From Chitinophaga ginsengisegetis (lineage in GTDB: Bacteria; Bacteroidota; Bacteroidia; Chitinophagales; Chitinophagaceae), in assembly GCF_900168065.1 (NCBI RefSeq), contig NZ_FUZZ01000002.1:1054001-1118000 (forward strand): a DNA stretch of 64,000 nucleotides. Reading direction: 5' to 3'. Positions 34,437 through 43,308 of this stretch are shown here, in pieces. Position 1 is the first letter of the stretch. Each line of letters starts with the position of its first letter. Below the pieces are notes generated by a model. It did no database searches and was not told where the DNA came from. It saw only the letters and a program-made list of their open reading frames with translations. Made by a program: the position numbers and the translations under genes.

Positions 34437-35090
34437 TCAGCAGGGAATAAAATTCACAACGCGCACCAGGCTGCCGTTTTCAAAATATAACTGTACGCTG
34501 CTTTCGCTGTCTTTATTATAAGAATCACGGAGGATGATCATATCTTTCTTACCCTCATTTTCTGCCTGCAATACGGCATTGGGATACAACCGTTTTACGT
34601 CTTCCCAGGTGGTACGGCGGCTAAGGGTGATTTTACCGGAGGTCAGCGAATTACTGTCTGTAAAAATAAATTCTTCACAGGCCAGTGAATCTTTACAGTG
34701 TTCGAAAGTAGATCCATCTTTATAGAAAAAATCAAAATCCTCGTCAAACTGCGATCCGCAAATATCCTCGCCATTGGCAGATATAATGCTGTCGGCCACT
34801 CCTATGGCAGCTTCCAGCCGCTGCCTGCTGGTAAATAACGGCACTTTGTTGTTGATAAGCGCTTTGCCAAAGGGAAAAACTTCTATCTGCTCCCAGGCAA
34901 TATTCCGCTGTATTTCCTGCAGGGAGTCGTCGTCTTCCGTAAGCGGCCGGATAGTTTCCGAGGGCGCCGCTACTGCGATGTTATCCGTTTCTTCTGTTCT
35001 GCTTTGCTGACAAGCTGTTAACGACAGCAACATGACGATACTGAACACGCGCTTTCTGTTTTCGTTCAGCCGATACCGTATATTCCGCAT
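34437..35090 (-). CDS. hypothetical lipoprotein
   Basis: Protein of 217 residues, family not recognised. A basic N-terminus leads into a hydrophobic segment and lipobox at Cys27 (VMLLSLTAC), so a lipoprotein is likely. The mature chain is acidic and has five cysteines including the C-terminal residue (VNFIPC); the others cluster in GEDICGSQFDED, EHCKDSLACEEF, and could form disulfides in the periplasm. Its stop lies four bases from the convergent SDR stop, with no room for a terminator between them. Confidence 0.7.
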   Translation of the reverse strand: MRNIRYRLNENRKRVFSIVMLLSLTACQQSRTEETDNIAVAAPSETIRPLTEDDDSLQEIQRNIAWEQIEVFPFGKALINNKVPLFTSRQRLEAAIGVADSIISANGEDICGSQFDEDFDFFYKDGSTFEHCKDSLACEEFIFTDSNSLTSGKITLSRRTTWEDVKRLYPNAVLQAENEGKKDMIILRDSYNKDSESSVQLYFENGSLVRVVNFIPC

Positions 35091-35174
35091 GATCCCGATA
35101 AAATTTAAACTTAATTCCAGAACACATAATTAAAATAAATTATATTAAGAAGCAAGTTATTTTTATTGCAATCG

Positions 35175-35206
35175 TTTGCATAAATGACGAATGCAGACTA
35201 TATTGT
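35175..35206 (+). promoter_or_regulatory. promoter of the GH105 gene, TTTG-N20-TATATTGT
   Basis: TTTG at 35175-35178 and TATATTGT at 35199-35206 with a 20-base spacer. The transcript would have a leader of about 10-15 bases before the ATG at 35225. Confidence 0.5.
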
Positions 35207-35224
35207 ACACACAAAGTTCCACAT

Positions 35225-36463
35225 ATGAAAAAGCAAACCCTTCTCTTATTCCTGGGCATCAGCCTGCCATTGGCCGGGCTGGCGCAGGATAATTCCGCTG
35301 ACGCAGCGGTGGTAAAAAAAGTAGCAGACTATGCTGTTGCCCATGCCGCCTTCCGGTTTACAGGAGATAACAACCAAACCTGGAACACCAGCAAGGAAAT
35401 ACCAGCCGGCGTAACAGCCAGGATATCCGACCACCTGAGCGAATGGCATTATCCAAATGGGGTATTGAACATCGCCATGACGGACCTCGGCAATTACCTG
35501 AAAGACGAAAAATACACTGCCTTTGCGCAGCAACATGTTGCCTTTGCCTTCGACAACTACGCCTACTTTGAAGCCCTCAGCAAGAAAGGAGTGAAGTACA
35601 AAGGCTTTCCGTTCAATCAGCTAATCAATACCCGCGTACTGGACGATTGCGGCGCTATGGGGGCCAGCCTGTTAGACGTCTACCAAAAAGTAAAAAGAAG
35701 CGATTACAGGGCCTATATCGATAAAGCAGCCAATCATATCAGCAAGGTACAGGAAAGACTGGCAGATGGCACCTTATGCCGTCCAACGCCTTATAAATGG
35801 ACCCTTTGGGGAGATGATCTGTACATGAGTGTTCCCTTCCTCGCGCGTATGGGTAAGCTCACCGGCAACAACGCTTATTTTGATGATGCCGTAGCCCAGG
35901 TAAAACATTTTTCGCACTACCTCTGGGATGAACGGAATGAATTGTATGTGCACTATTATTACGAAGACCTGAAAAGACAGGGCGTTGCCCACTGGGGCCG
36001 CGCCAACGGCTGGATCATGCTGGCAAAAGTACAGCTGCTCAACGACCTGCCCGCCAATCATCCCGGCAGGAATGAGGTGATTGCAGATGTTACCCGGCAA
36101 ATCCTGGGCATCGCAAAATGCCAGTCGGCCAGCGGCCTGTTTCACCAGGTACTGGACCGTACCGATTCCTATACGGAAACTTCCTGCACCGCAATGTTTG
36201 TTTATTCCATTGCACGCGGCGTAAATGAGGGATGGCTCGATAAACGCTATATCTCCATAGCAGAAAGGGGTTGGGAAGGATTGGTAAAGGAGAAAATTCA
36301 GGAAGATGGACAACTGAAAGATGTTTGCATCGGCACAAACACTTCAGCGGATCTGTCTTTTTACTATAACCGTCCTACAGAACTGAACGATTTTCACGGT
36401 ATCGGACCGGTGATAGAAGCAGGCATTGAGATTATGCGCTACCACGCGAATAATAAAAAATAA
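35225..36463 (+). CDS. GH105/GH88-type unsaturated glucuronyl/galacturonyl hydrolase
   Basis: Exported enzyme of 412 residues, signal peptide MKKQTLLLFLGISLPLAGLAQ. The (alpha/alpha)6 barrel of GH105/GH88 is indicated by TLWGDDLYMSVPFLARMG, with the catalytic Asp pair region, and by AHWGRANGWIMLAKVQLL, the family signature. Members remove the unsaturated uronic acid left by polysaccharide lyases, for example on rhamnogalacturonan or other uronic-acid polymers. It faces the convergent susD-like gene 60 bases away, so it may serve the same glycan-use locus. Confidence 0.87.
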   Translation: MKKQTLLLFLGISLPLAGLAQDNSADAAVVKKVADYAVAHAAFRFTGDNNQTWNTSKEIPAGVTARISDHLSEWHYPNGVLNIAMTDLGNYLKDEKYTAFAQQHVAFAFDNYAYFEALSKKGVKYKGFPFNQLINTRVLDDCGAMGASLLDVYQKVKRSDYRAYIDKAANHISKVQERLADGTLCRPTPYKWTLWGDDLYMSVPFLARMGKLTGNNAYFDDAVAQVKHFSHYLWDERNELYVHYYYEDLKRQGVAHWGRANGWIMLAKVQLLNDLPANHPGRNEVIADVTRQILGIAKCQSASGLFHQVLDRTDSYTETSCTAMFVYSIARGVNEGWLDKRYISIAERGWEGLVKEKIQEDGQLKDVCIGTNTSADLSFYYNRPTELNDFHGIGPVIEAGIEIMRYHANNKK

Positions 36464-36464
36464 A

Positions 36465-36509
36465 AAAAGAGGGATTTGCAGCAAATCATTTTCTGCAAAT
36501 CCCTCTTTT
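36465..36509. terminator. bidirectional terminator between GH105 and susD-like genes
   Basis: Perfect 17-bp stem (AAAAGAGGGATTTGCAG and its complement) around an 11-base loop, with A and T runs at the ends. Confidence 0.85.
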
Positions 36510-36522
36510 ATAATAACGGTTG

Positions 36523-37953
36523 TTAGTACATATCAAACCAAACCTTTGTCGTCAGCAGATCCGCACCCTGGCGGGCCACCGCTGCTTTGTAGTTGGCGCC
36601 GTTCAACGCCTGCTCGCTGGAAGGATACGTTAAACGCAGCGGCATTTTACCCTGCAGCGCACCGGTGTAAGCTGGCTTCAACTGCGGATAATCCAGTCTC
36701 CTCCATTCTGCAAAAGCCTCCAGACCTTCACTGAATAACGCCAGCCACTTCTGCTCTCCTATTGATTTCTTATAATTATTGGCGTCGTATGCTACTGCAG
36801 GTTGCGCGAGGTAAGTGTCTACCTGCGTACCGGTAATGCCATATTGCTTGAAAGATGCACGGATAGCCTGTGCATACAAATCGGCTGCATTGCCGCTGAT
36901 CAGGTTACGCTGCGCCGCTTCCGCCAGGATAAACAATTGTTCTGCGTACGTAAATACAAAAGCAGGCGCCTGGGTAGCGGTGAAGGCAGCCCCCACATCG
37001 GAAGTTTTGCTGAAGCCCAACCGTGAGGCGGAGTCGGCAGACAATCCATTGGTAACGCCGATATATGCATTGGTATCGGCCGGCAGTGCTGCGTATATGC
37101 TTAACCGTGGGTCGTTCAGCGCTTTCAGTTTATCCACTACCGTTTTACTGATGCGGTAGTCGTTCCGTGTTTCCCTGTTTCTGCCAACCGGGTTCTGATT
37201 GGGAGAAGTGAGATAGTTCAGTTTCACTTCCCGATCGCTGGCAGTGAGGAAAAAGTTGCCTTCTGCAGCCAGTTCTGCGAACACTGCTTTAGCGGTAGCC
37301 GGGTCACGATCGGCCAGCCGTAATGCAATGCGTGAGCGCAGGCCGTTAGCGAATTTCTTCCAGCCATTCATATTTCCGGCCAGTAAAGAGTCGCCGAGAA
37401 TAGGATTGTCTGACGGCGAAATAGTGTTCGCGGCATTCTTCAGTTCAGCCAGCAATCCTCTGTATACCACCCGCTGACTGTCGTACACCGGTGTAAGATA
37501 CTTATCAATATTGCCCGCCTGTGTGTAAGGAATATCTCCGTACAAATCGGTGAGCACCTGGAAAATCCACGAACGCATGATAATGCCTACAGCTTTATAA
37601 TTGGGGTTATGCAGTGTATCGCCCAGCTCCGCGAGCTTGGTGAAATCAGCAATCCCCTGCGCATAGAAATTATTCCACACCGTTTGGATGTTGGTAGTGG
37701 CCGGAATATAACGGTCCGGATCCGGATACTGGATTTTAGCCCAATACTGGATATACAACAGGGATGTTTCCATCGTGGCATCGCTGCCCCAGTAAGTATC
37801 CACGTTGGCTTTAATACCATTGCTCAGCAGGTAATCCGGCTGTACGGCAGTGGGTTCGTTCGGATTTATATTGGTGCGCTCCAGGTCTTTCTGGCAACCG
37901 GCCAGCCATACTGTAGCGAATATTAAAGAGAAAGGTATCAACAACTTTTTCAT
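36523..37953 (-). CDS. SusD/RagB-like outer-membrane lipoprotein (SusD_2 type)
   Basis: Surface glycan- or nutrient-binding lipoprotein partner of the SusC-like transporter encoded just upstream. The start at 37953 gives MKKLLIPFSLIFATVWLAGC with lipobox Cys20. The chain shows the SusD-like_2 pattern: NINPNEPTAVQPDYLLSNGI near the N-terminus, TPR-like helical parts (FTKLAELGDTLHNPNYKAVGIIM, LYGDIPYTQAG) and the closing WFDMY. Normal length of about 476 residues. Only 13 bases separate it from the susC stop. The ligand is unknown. Confidence 0.92.
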   Translation of the reverse strand: MKKLLIPFSLIFATVWLAGCQKDLERTNINPNEPTAVQPDYLLSNGIKANVDTYWGSDATMETSLLYIQYWAKIQYPDPDRYIPATTNIQTVWNNFYAQGIADFTKLAELGDTLHNPNYKAVGIIMRSWIFQVLTDLYGDIPYTQAGNIDKYLTPVYDSQRVVYRGLLAELKNAANTISPSDNPILGDSLLAGNMNGWKKFANGLRSRIALRLADRDPATAKAVFAELAAEGNFFLTASDREVKLNYLTSPNQNPVGRNRETRNDYRISKTVVDKLKALNDPRLSIYAALPADTNAYIGVTNGLSADSASRLGFSKTSDVGAAFTATQAPAFVFTYAEQLFILAEAAQRNLISGNAADLYAQAIRASFKQYGITGTQVDTYLAQPAVAYDANNYKKSIGEQKWLALFSEGLEAFAEWRRLDYPQLKPAYTGALQGKMPLRLTYPSSEQALNGANYKAAVARQGADLLTTKVWFDMY

Positions 37954-37966
37954 AATCAATCAATCA

Positions 37967-40900
37967 TTAAAATGAAACATTCAGGTTAAAGCCAAAGCTG
38001 CGGGTGGTGGGTATCTGCAGCGTTTCCAGTCCCTGTCCATTACCGGTATTAAAGGCTGTTTCAGGATCTATGTTTGGTGTATTCTTGTGCAGGTATCCGA
38101 GGTTTCTTCCTACCAGCGCTACATTCACCGCCTGTAATCCCCATTTCTTCACCAGGGAAACCGGTAAAGTATAACCTACTTTTATTTCACGCAGTTTAAC
38201 AAAGGAGGCGTCATACACCGCACTTTCGTTCAGGTTGCTGGTGTATACGGCTTTATAATAGTTTTGTGCAGAAAGAATAGCGGTGTTCTTCTTGCCATCT
38301 GCCGTGTAGCCGTCAAAGATGATCCCGTCGTGCTTTACCGTGGCGCCGCCTGGTGCGGTGGCGTTATGATCCGGCAGCTGCACATTTTTTGTGCCATCGT
38401 TATAGTAAGGCAACCCGCCATTTTCCTGGTCACGACCCGGCATAGTAGCCGCCAGCACGCCGGTACTCATACCGGTGGCATTGGTACCCGACCAGATGGA
38501 CCCACCCTGTTTGGTATCTATCAGGAAGCTCAGGTTAAAACCTTTAAAGGAAAAATTATTGTTGATGCTACCAGTCCATTTTGGTGTGTAGTAGCCTAAT
38601 ATTTTTTTACTTGGATCTACTGATGGCGTACCATCTGCATTTACCAGTATCCTGTTCTCGCTGTCTCTTTTATAAGCAGTGCCATAAAGAGCGCCATAGC
38701 GCTGGCCTTTGCTGGCAAGTACCTGCATATTACCGGAGCTGCCGAGTACATAGTTTGTGAGATATCCATCTGCATCCAGTTCTATTACTTTACTCACATT
38801 ACGTGCATAATTGATGTTCGCATCCCAGCGGAACCCGGAGCGTGTAGTGATAGGCGTTAGTCCCAGCATTACTTCCACACCATGATTACTGAGTTCACCT
38901 GTGTTGAGTAATTTCTTCAGATAACCGGTAGTGGAGCTTACATCCGCCAGCAGGATCTGGTTGCGGCTGCGGGAGTTGTAGTAAGTAACATCCAGTCGCA
39001 CGCGGTTATCAATAAACCCGGCTTCCACACCTACTTCTGTGGAAGTGGTAATTTCCGGTTTCAGGTCTTTGTTCAGGTACTTATCCGATACAGTGAGTAA
39101 CGGCAGCGAGCCAAACGGCTGGTTGAAAGGATAGGTATTGATTTCCTGGTAAGGATCTGTATCCTTTCCCACCTGTGCCCATCCGCCGCGCAACTTCAGC
39201 AGGGAGAGTACATCGCCCTGGATATGCAGCGCTTCAGACAATACCAGGCTGGCATTTACCGAAGGATAAAAATAGGAGTTGCTGCCCCGTGGGAGTGTGG
39301 AGGACCAGTCGTTACGCGCGGTTAAATTCACAAACGCGTAATTGCGGAAACCTACCTGTGCTGCCGCAAAGCCGCTGTATACTTTTTGCCTGGTGAGTAA
39401 ACTGGTAGAGATGAGCGGATCGCGGGAGTTGTTCAGCGTGTATACTCCTTTCACAGCCAGGCGTGGCGCCTGCTGGTAGTTTTGTTCCAGCTGATTGGAG
39501 CGGAGGTTGGCGCCGGCCAGTACATCGATATCAAAATCGCTGTTCAGCTTTTTCTTTGCGTTCAATGTAAATTCACCATTGGTTTCGCTAACCGCGTAGG
39601 CATCTTCCGTGTAAGAACCGAATGGCGTACCATTGGTGTAGTAAGCAATTTTATACTTGCGTCTGTCCTGGTAGTAATCGGTACCGATGCGGAAGCTGGC
39701 GGTGAGCCAGTCCTGGATCTGGTACGACAACCGGGCATTACCGAGGAACCTGTTGCGCAGCATACCTACTGTGTTCTCATTCTGGATCCAGTAAGGGTTG
39801 CTATAGTAACTATGGTTCCAGTTGTAATCGGTACCATCTGCATTCTTATAGTTTTTCAGTTTGCTCACATCTACCTGGCGGCCAAACCAGATGAACTGGA
39901 GGGTAACGCTGTTACCACGGCGGCCGTCCACACCGGGCAGATTATCTGCAGCGCTGCGCACATAATTGGCGTAGGTGCTGAGAGTAAGTTTTGGTGTAAT
40001 ACGGAAAGTATTACTGGCGGTGAAAGTGTTGCGGGTGATACCAGTGTTTGGTAAAATACCGCCTTGTTTGGTGTTGTTATAAGAGAAACGGTAATCCAGT
40101 TTTTCGTTGGTACCGCCTACCGATAAGCCGTTATTGAGTGTATAGCCGGTTACGTAGAAATCCCTTACGTTATCAGGATGCGCTACAAACGGTACTGCTT
40201 CACCGTTGGAGAAGAACTGCGGGATGAGGCGGCCATCCATTTTCGGACCCCAGCTTTCATCTACACCGTCGTTGATACCGCCGCCTTTACCGTCTTTATA
40301 GGAGAATTGTCCGCCGGTACCCTGACCGTAGGAGTTCTGAAAGTCGGGCAGGATCAGGAGTTTTTCAAAGGTGGCACCAGAATTTACGGTAACGCCCATG
40401 CCGCCTTTGGTATCTTTTCCTGTTTTTGTTTTAATCACAATTACACCGGAGGAAGCGCGTGATCCGTACAAAGCCGCGGCATTCGGGCCTTTCAGCACGC
40501 TGATGGAGGCGATGTCGTCCGGGTTGATATCGGAAATGGCGTTGGCAAAATCGCGGCCGGTACCAATACCAAGCTGGCTGTTGTCTATCGGTACCCCATC
40601 CAGTACAAACAGTGGTTGGTTATAACCGGCGATGGAGGTTTCACCACGGATCACAATACGGGAAGAACCGAGATTGCCCTGGCTGTTTGTAACCTGCACC
40701 CCTGCTATCTTTCCGGACAATGCGTTTACCAGGTTGGTTTCCTTTGCTTCAGCAATATCTTTTGATTTTAATTCCTGTACCGCATATCCGAGTGATTTTT
40801 TTTCGCGGGAAATGCCCAGTGCAGTAACCACTACTTCTTCCAGTTTCCGGTTACTGTTTTCCAGGGAGATGTTGATCACTTTATTGTTTCCAACTACGGC

Positions 40901-41149
40901 AAACGTTGTTTCAAAGCCTAGTGAAGAAAATTGCAGCGTATCATTTACCTGGGCGCTGATCGAATATTTTCCATCCGGATCGGATTGTGTACCGCGTCCG
41001 GTTCCTTTTACCTGAATAATTGCGCCGGGTATGCGTTGTGCGTCTGAGCGGGATGTTACTACCCCGTTTACCCTGATTTCCTGGGCAATGCTCTGCTGCA
41101 GCCACAGTAAGCCGGGCAGCAGGCATAACAGCCTTTTTACGTAATTCAT
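37967..41149 (-). CDS. SusC/RagA-like TonB-dependent outer-membrane transporter
   Basis: TonB-linked barrel that imports oligomers with the SusD-like lid. The start at 41149 gives a good signal peptide (MNYVKRLLCLLPGLLWLQQSIAQ); a start at 41218 would add an N-terminal extension without signal features. Domains: a CarboxypepD_reg-like domain (about residues 25-100, RIPGAIIQVKGTGRGTQSD), the plug (VVVTALGISREKKSLGYAVQ, IRGETSIAGYNQPLFVLDG), and a 22-strand-type barrel ending FGFNLNVSF. No STN domain, so direct anti-sigma signalling is not expected. A good promoter lies about 100 bases upstream, with an 11-bp repeat array further out. Confidence 0.95.
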   Translation of the reverse strand: MNYVKRLLCLLPGLLWLQQSIAQEIRVNGVVTSRSDAQRIPGAIIQVKGTGRGTQSDPDGKYSISAQVNDTLQFSSLGFETTFAVVGNNKVINISLENSNRKLEEVVVTALGISREKKSLGYAVQELKSKDIAEAKETNLVNALSGKIAGVQVTNSQGNLGSSRIVIRGETSIAGYNQPLFVLDGVPIDNSQLGIGTGRDFANAISDINPDDIASISVLKGPNAAALYGSRASSGVIVIKTKTGKDTKGGMGVTVNSGATFEKLLILPDFQNSYGQGTGGQFSYKDGKGGGINDGVDESWGPKMDGRLIPQFFSNGEAVPFVAHPDNVRDFYVTGYTLNNGLSVGGTNEKLDYRFSYNNTKQGGILPNTGITRNTFTASNTFRITPKLTLSTYANYVRSAADNLPGVDGRRGNSVTLQFIWFGRQVDVSKLKNYKNADGTDYNWNHSYYSNPYWIQNENTVGMLRNRFLGNARLSYQIQDWLTASFRIGTDYYQDRRKYKIAYYTNGTPFGSYTEDAYAVSETNGEFTLNAKKKLNSDFDIDVLAGANLRSNQLEQNYQQAPRLAVKGVYTLNNSRDPLISTSLLTRQKVYSGFAAAQVGFRNYAFVNLTARNDWSSTLPRGSNSYFYPSVNASLVLSEALHIQGDVLSLLKLRGGWAQVGKDTDPYQEINTYPFNQPFGSLPLLTVSDKYLNKDLKPEITTSTEVGVEAGFIDNRVRLDVTYYNSRSRNQILLADVSSTTGYLKKLLNTGELSNHGVEVMLGLTPITTRSGFRWDANINYARNVSKVIELDADGYLTNYVLGSSGNMQVLASKGQRYGALYGTAYKRDSENRILVNADGTPSVDPSKKILGYYTPKWTGSINNNFSFKGFNLSFLIDTKQGGSIWSGTNATGMSTGVLAATMPGRDQENGGLPYYNDGTKNVQLPDHNATAPGGATVKHDGIIFDGYTADGKKNTAILSAQNYYKAVYTSNLNESAVYDASFVKLREIKVGYTLPVSLVKKWGLQAVNVALVGRNLGYLHKNTPNIDPETAFNTGNGQGLETLQIPTTRSFGFNLNVSF

Positions 41150-41254
41150 GCTTTGTACTTGATTTATAAGTTGACTCAGATCTTTGCGGAGATGGTTACA
41201 CCGTTCAGATTTTGGCATTTATTTTTTGGTGTATAATCAGTGGTGATATCGCGG

Positions 41255-41285
41255 CAAAAGTAAGGCACAATTATTAATCTACAAA
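41255..41285 (-). promoter_or_regulatory. promoter of the susC-susD operon
   Basis: On the minus strand TTTG (41282-41285) and TACTTTTG (41255-41262) are separated by 19 bases, a full match to the Bacteroidota promoter pattern TTTG-N19-TAnnTTTG. The predicted leader is about 100 bases. Confidence 0.75.
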
Positions 41286-41477
41286 ATTTATAGACTATAT
41301 AGATTGTAAAAACAGCTTTGTATTGTTGCTAAATATTTAGCTGAAAAGGGCCGTCCGGAGGTGATTTGCAGGCAATGATGTAAAGTTTAAACGGTATTAT
41401 GAGTACGTGTATGTAAAGCTAAAACGGCATCATTAGTACCTGCCTTGCCTGGTGCCTGGGTGTACGCCATTATAGGA

Positions 41478-41551
41478 TAAGCCGTAGATAAGCCGTATAT
41501 AACCCGTATCTAAGCCGTAGATAACCCGTACCTATAGAGATACGGCTTATC
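41478..41551. repeat. five 11-bp direct repeats plus one inverted copy (iteron-like)
   Basis: Head-to-tail copies with no spacer: TAAGCCGTAGA, TAAGCCGTATA, TAACCCGTATC, TAAGCCGTAGA and TAACCCGTACC (41478-41532), consensus TAASCCGTANN. A complement copy TACGGCTTATC follows at 41541-41551. The 11-bp period is near one helical turn. A 9-bp inverted repeat ACCTATAGA / TCTATAGGT (41530-41538, 41561-41569) overlaps the end. They lie about 200-270 bases upstream of the susC promoter. Confidence 0.9.
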
Positions 41552-41791
41552 ACTGTCTTTTCTATAGGTGCAATGTGAATAATCCAGGTTTATGGGTATG
41601 ACAGGGGTAACGCATAAGAGGGATAAGCCCCGTTGCCGGGTAGCATTTTAATCCTGTTACCGGTTCAAATAACAGATTTTACATATCAATGCACAACTCT
41701 ATGCGATCATGTTGCGGCGGCAGGCGACAGCAATCTTATGCGGCCTTGAGTGAGGGCAGCAGGTGAGACGAGGGGTACAACGACTTCAGGA

Positions 41792-41817
41792 AATTTACCG
41801 GGCTTTCCCGGTAAATT
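41792..41817 (-). terminator. terminator after the small secreted-protein gene
   Basis: Perfect 11-bp stem AATTTACCGGG / CCCGGTAAATT with loop CTTT, 28 bases past the stop at 41845. Confidence 0.65.
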
Positions 41818-41844
41818 CCATCTTATTAAAATTAAAAGATCATT

Positions 41845-42231
41845 CTATTTCGCTTCCAGCAGTTTTTTGAGGGCTGCTTTACAGTCTTCAATATTCTGCC
41901 AGATCATTCTGTCTTCGCAGATGGTGCCTTTGTATTTGATGGTCACCTTTGTTTTGCGTAACACTACCTGGTAGTATTCCGGGGCGTCGGGAGAATTTTC
42001 CCAGGTAACCTTACCATTTTCTTCGATACCACCAGCGAGTTTATCTTCTATGATGTCGTTTACTTTTTTATGCATATTATCTGCAAAATCGTAGCTGACA
42101 TCTGTTTTTACCAGGCAGGAAGAATCTTTTACGGGATGATCTGTTTGGGCGGCAGCCTGTTCACGTGGCCAGCATAGCAATGCGGCACTGGCTGCTACCA
42201 GCAGTAACGGGAATTTAAATGAACGTTTCAT
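41845..42231 (-). CDS. hypothetical small secreted protein
   Basis: 128-residue protein with a signal peptide (MKRSFKFPLLLVAASAALLCW...EQAAAQ). The mature part of about 98 residues is not a family I recognise. It holds three cysteines (SSCLV, TICEDR, EDCKA) and a C-terminal helix (IEDCKAALKKLLEAK). It is probably periplasmic and transcribed alone, with a terminator following. The amidase gene 190 bases upstream runs in the same direction, but I see no evidence for a joint operon. Confidence 0.65.
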   Translation of the reverse strand: MKRSFKFPLLLVAASAALLCWPREQAAAQTDHPVKDSSCLVKTDVSYDFADNMHKKVNDIIEDKLAGGIEENGKVTWENSPDAPEYYQVVLRKTKVTIKYKGTICEDRMIWQNIEDCKAALKKLLEAK

Positions 42232-42420
42232 AACAAGAAAGATTAGTATAACATGGAGAATAGGTATAATAACAAGTCCGGGAAAATGATCTCTTTGATT
42301 GCTGATTTTGGTTTATATCTCTTTTTAACTCATTATTAAAATATGACATTTATCTCACATCACAAAATAATCTTGTGGAGACGTAGGGGTAAAAGTAAAG
42401 TTGGGTGTCTTCTTAACAGA

Positions 42421-43254
42421 TCATTGGTATTGCTGCTGCAGATTGAACATTATTTTCCTGCCGGCATCATTAAGACCGGGGAGGCTGTCGTCTGGCATAA
42501 AATGGCGTTTAAAGGCCATGATAGCGGCAGACGAGTCTTTCACATCGTATCCGATAATCCGGAGCGATAGTATCGGATCGAATGTTGCAGGTACAACAGT
42601 GGTGCTGGTGTCTTTATACCAGAGGCCAAAGCCTTTATCCGCCAGTTGCTGCCAGGGGAACCAGGCACTGGGGTCTACCTTTCTGCCGGGCGCGATATCG
42701 CCATGACCGATGAAGTTGGCCGCAGGGATATTGTAGCGGTGCTGCAAGGTATCCAGCAACACCAGCAGGCTACGGATCTGGGCGGAATCGAAGGGTTCCT
42801 TGCCGTTATTGTCCAGCTCTATACCGATGGAAGAAGAATTGATATCCGTGAGGTTGCCCCATTTGGCAACGCCTCCATGCCAGGCGCGGAGATAATCGTT
42901 CAGCATATGATGAATGGCTCCGTTGCGGCATATCACATAATGAGCGCTTACCTGTGTTCTTTGCAGGGTAAACGTTTTCAATGTTTGTTCACATGAATTC
43001 TGAGCGGTATGATGTATGATAACAATACTGGGTTTCCGCATATTGAAGTTCACCGTACCTACCCAGGAGGGAGCTTCTGCGCCACCAGCGCCATTCAGCG
43101 CTCCCGGTTGCTGACGCAACACCTTCGCGTAGGATTTAGCTTCCTGCCGGTATACCTTATTGGTACCGGCGTATGGATTACGGGCGCAATAAGAAAGGCC
43201 GCCAATCGCTGCCAGCAGGCAGCCGTATCTCGCAAATCGGGCTATGGTCTTCAT
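42421..43254 (-). CDS. N-acetylmuramoyl-L-alanine amidase lipoprotein (Amidase_2)
   Basis: Zinc amidase of the Amidase_2/PGRP type, predicted to cut the MurNAc-L-Ala bond of peptidoglycan or cell-wall fragments. Lipobox Cys23 (IGGLSYC) anchors it to a membrane. Catalytic signatures: IVIIHHTAQNS (first zinc His), HYVICRNGAIHHMLND, AWHGGVAKWG, SIGIELDNNG, and FIGHGDIAPGRKVDPS (second zinc His and the Lys/Asp site). The roughly 170-residue domain is complete. It resembles AmpD-like recycling enzymes, but the lipoprotein signal puts it outside the cytoplasm. Divergent from the acyltransferase gene. Confidence 0.9.
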   Translation of the reverse strand: MKTIARFARYGCLLAAIGGLSYCARNPYAGTNKVYRQEAKSYAKVLRQQPGALNGAGGAEAPSWVGTVNFNMRKPSIVIIHHTAQNSCEQTLKTFTLQRTQVSAHYVICRNGAIHHMLNDYLRAWHGGVAKWGNLTDINSSSIGIELDNNGKEPFDSAQIRSLLVLLDTLQHRYNIPAANFIGHGDIAPGRKVDPSAWFPWQQLADKGFGLWYKDTSTTVVPATFDPILSLRIIGYDVKDSSAAIMAFKRHFMPDDSLPGLNDAGRKIMFNLQQQYQ

Positions 43255-43308
43255 CTGGAACTGTTAAAGTTTAGACAACACTACCCGATAAAGATACTAA
43301 ATGAACTG

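Noticed and set aside
41478..41551. Plasmid replication iterons
   Set aside because: No replication initiator gene nearby and a clearly chromosomal gene context. Position upstream of susC favours regulation.
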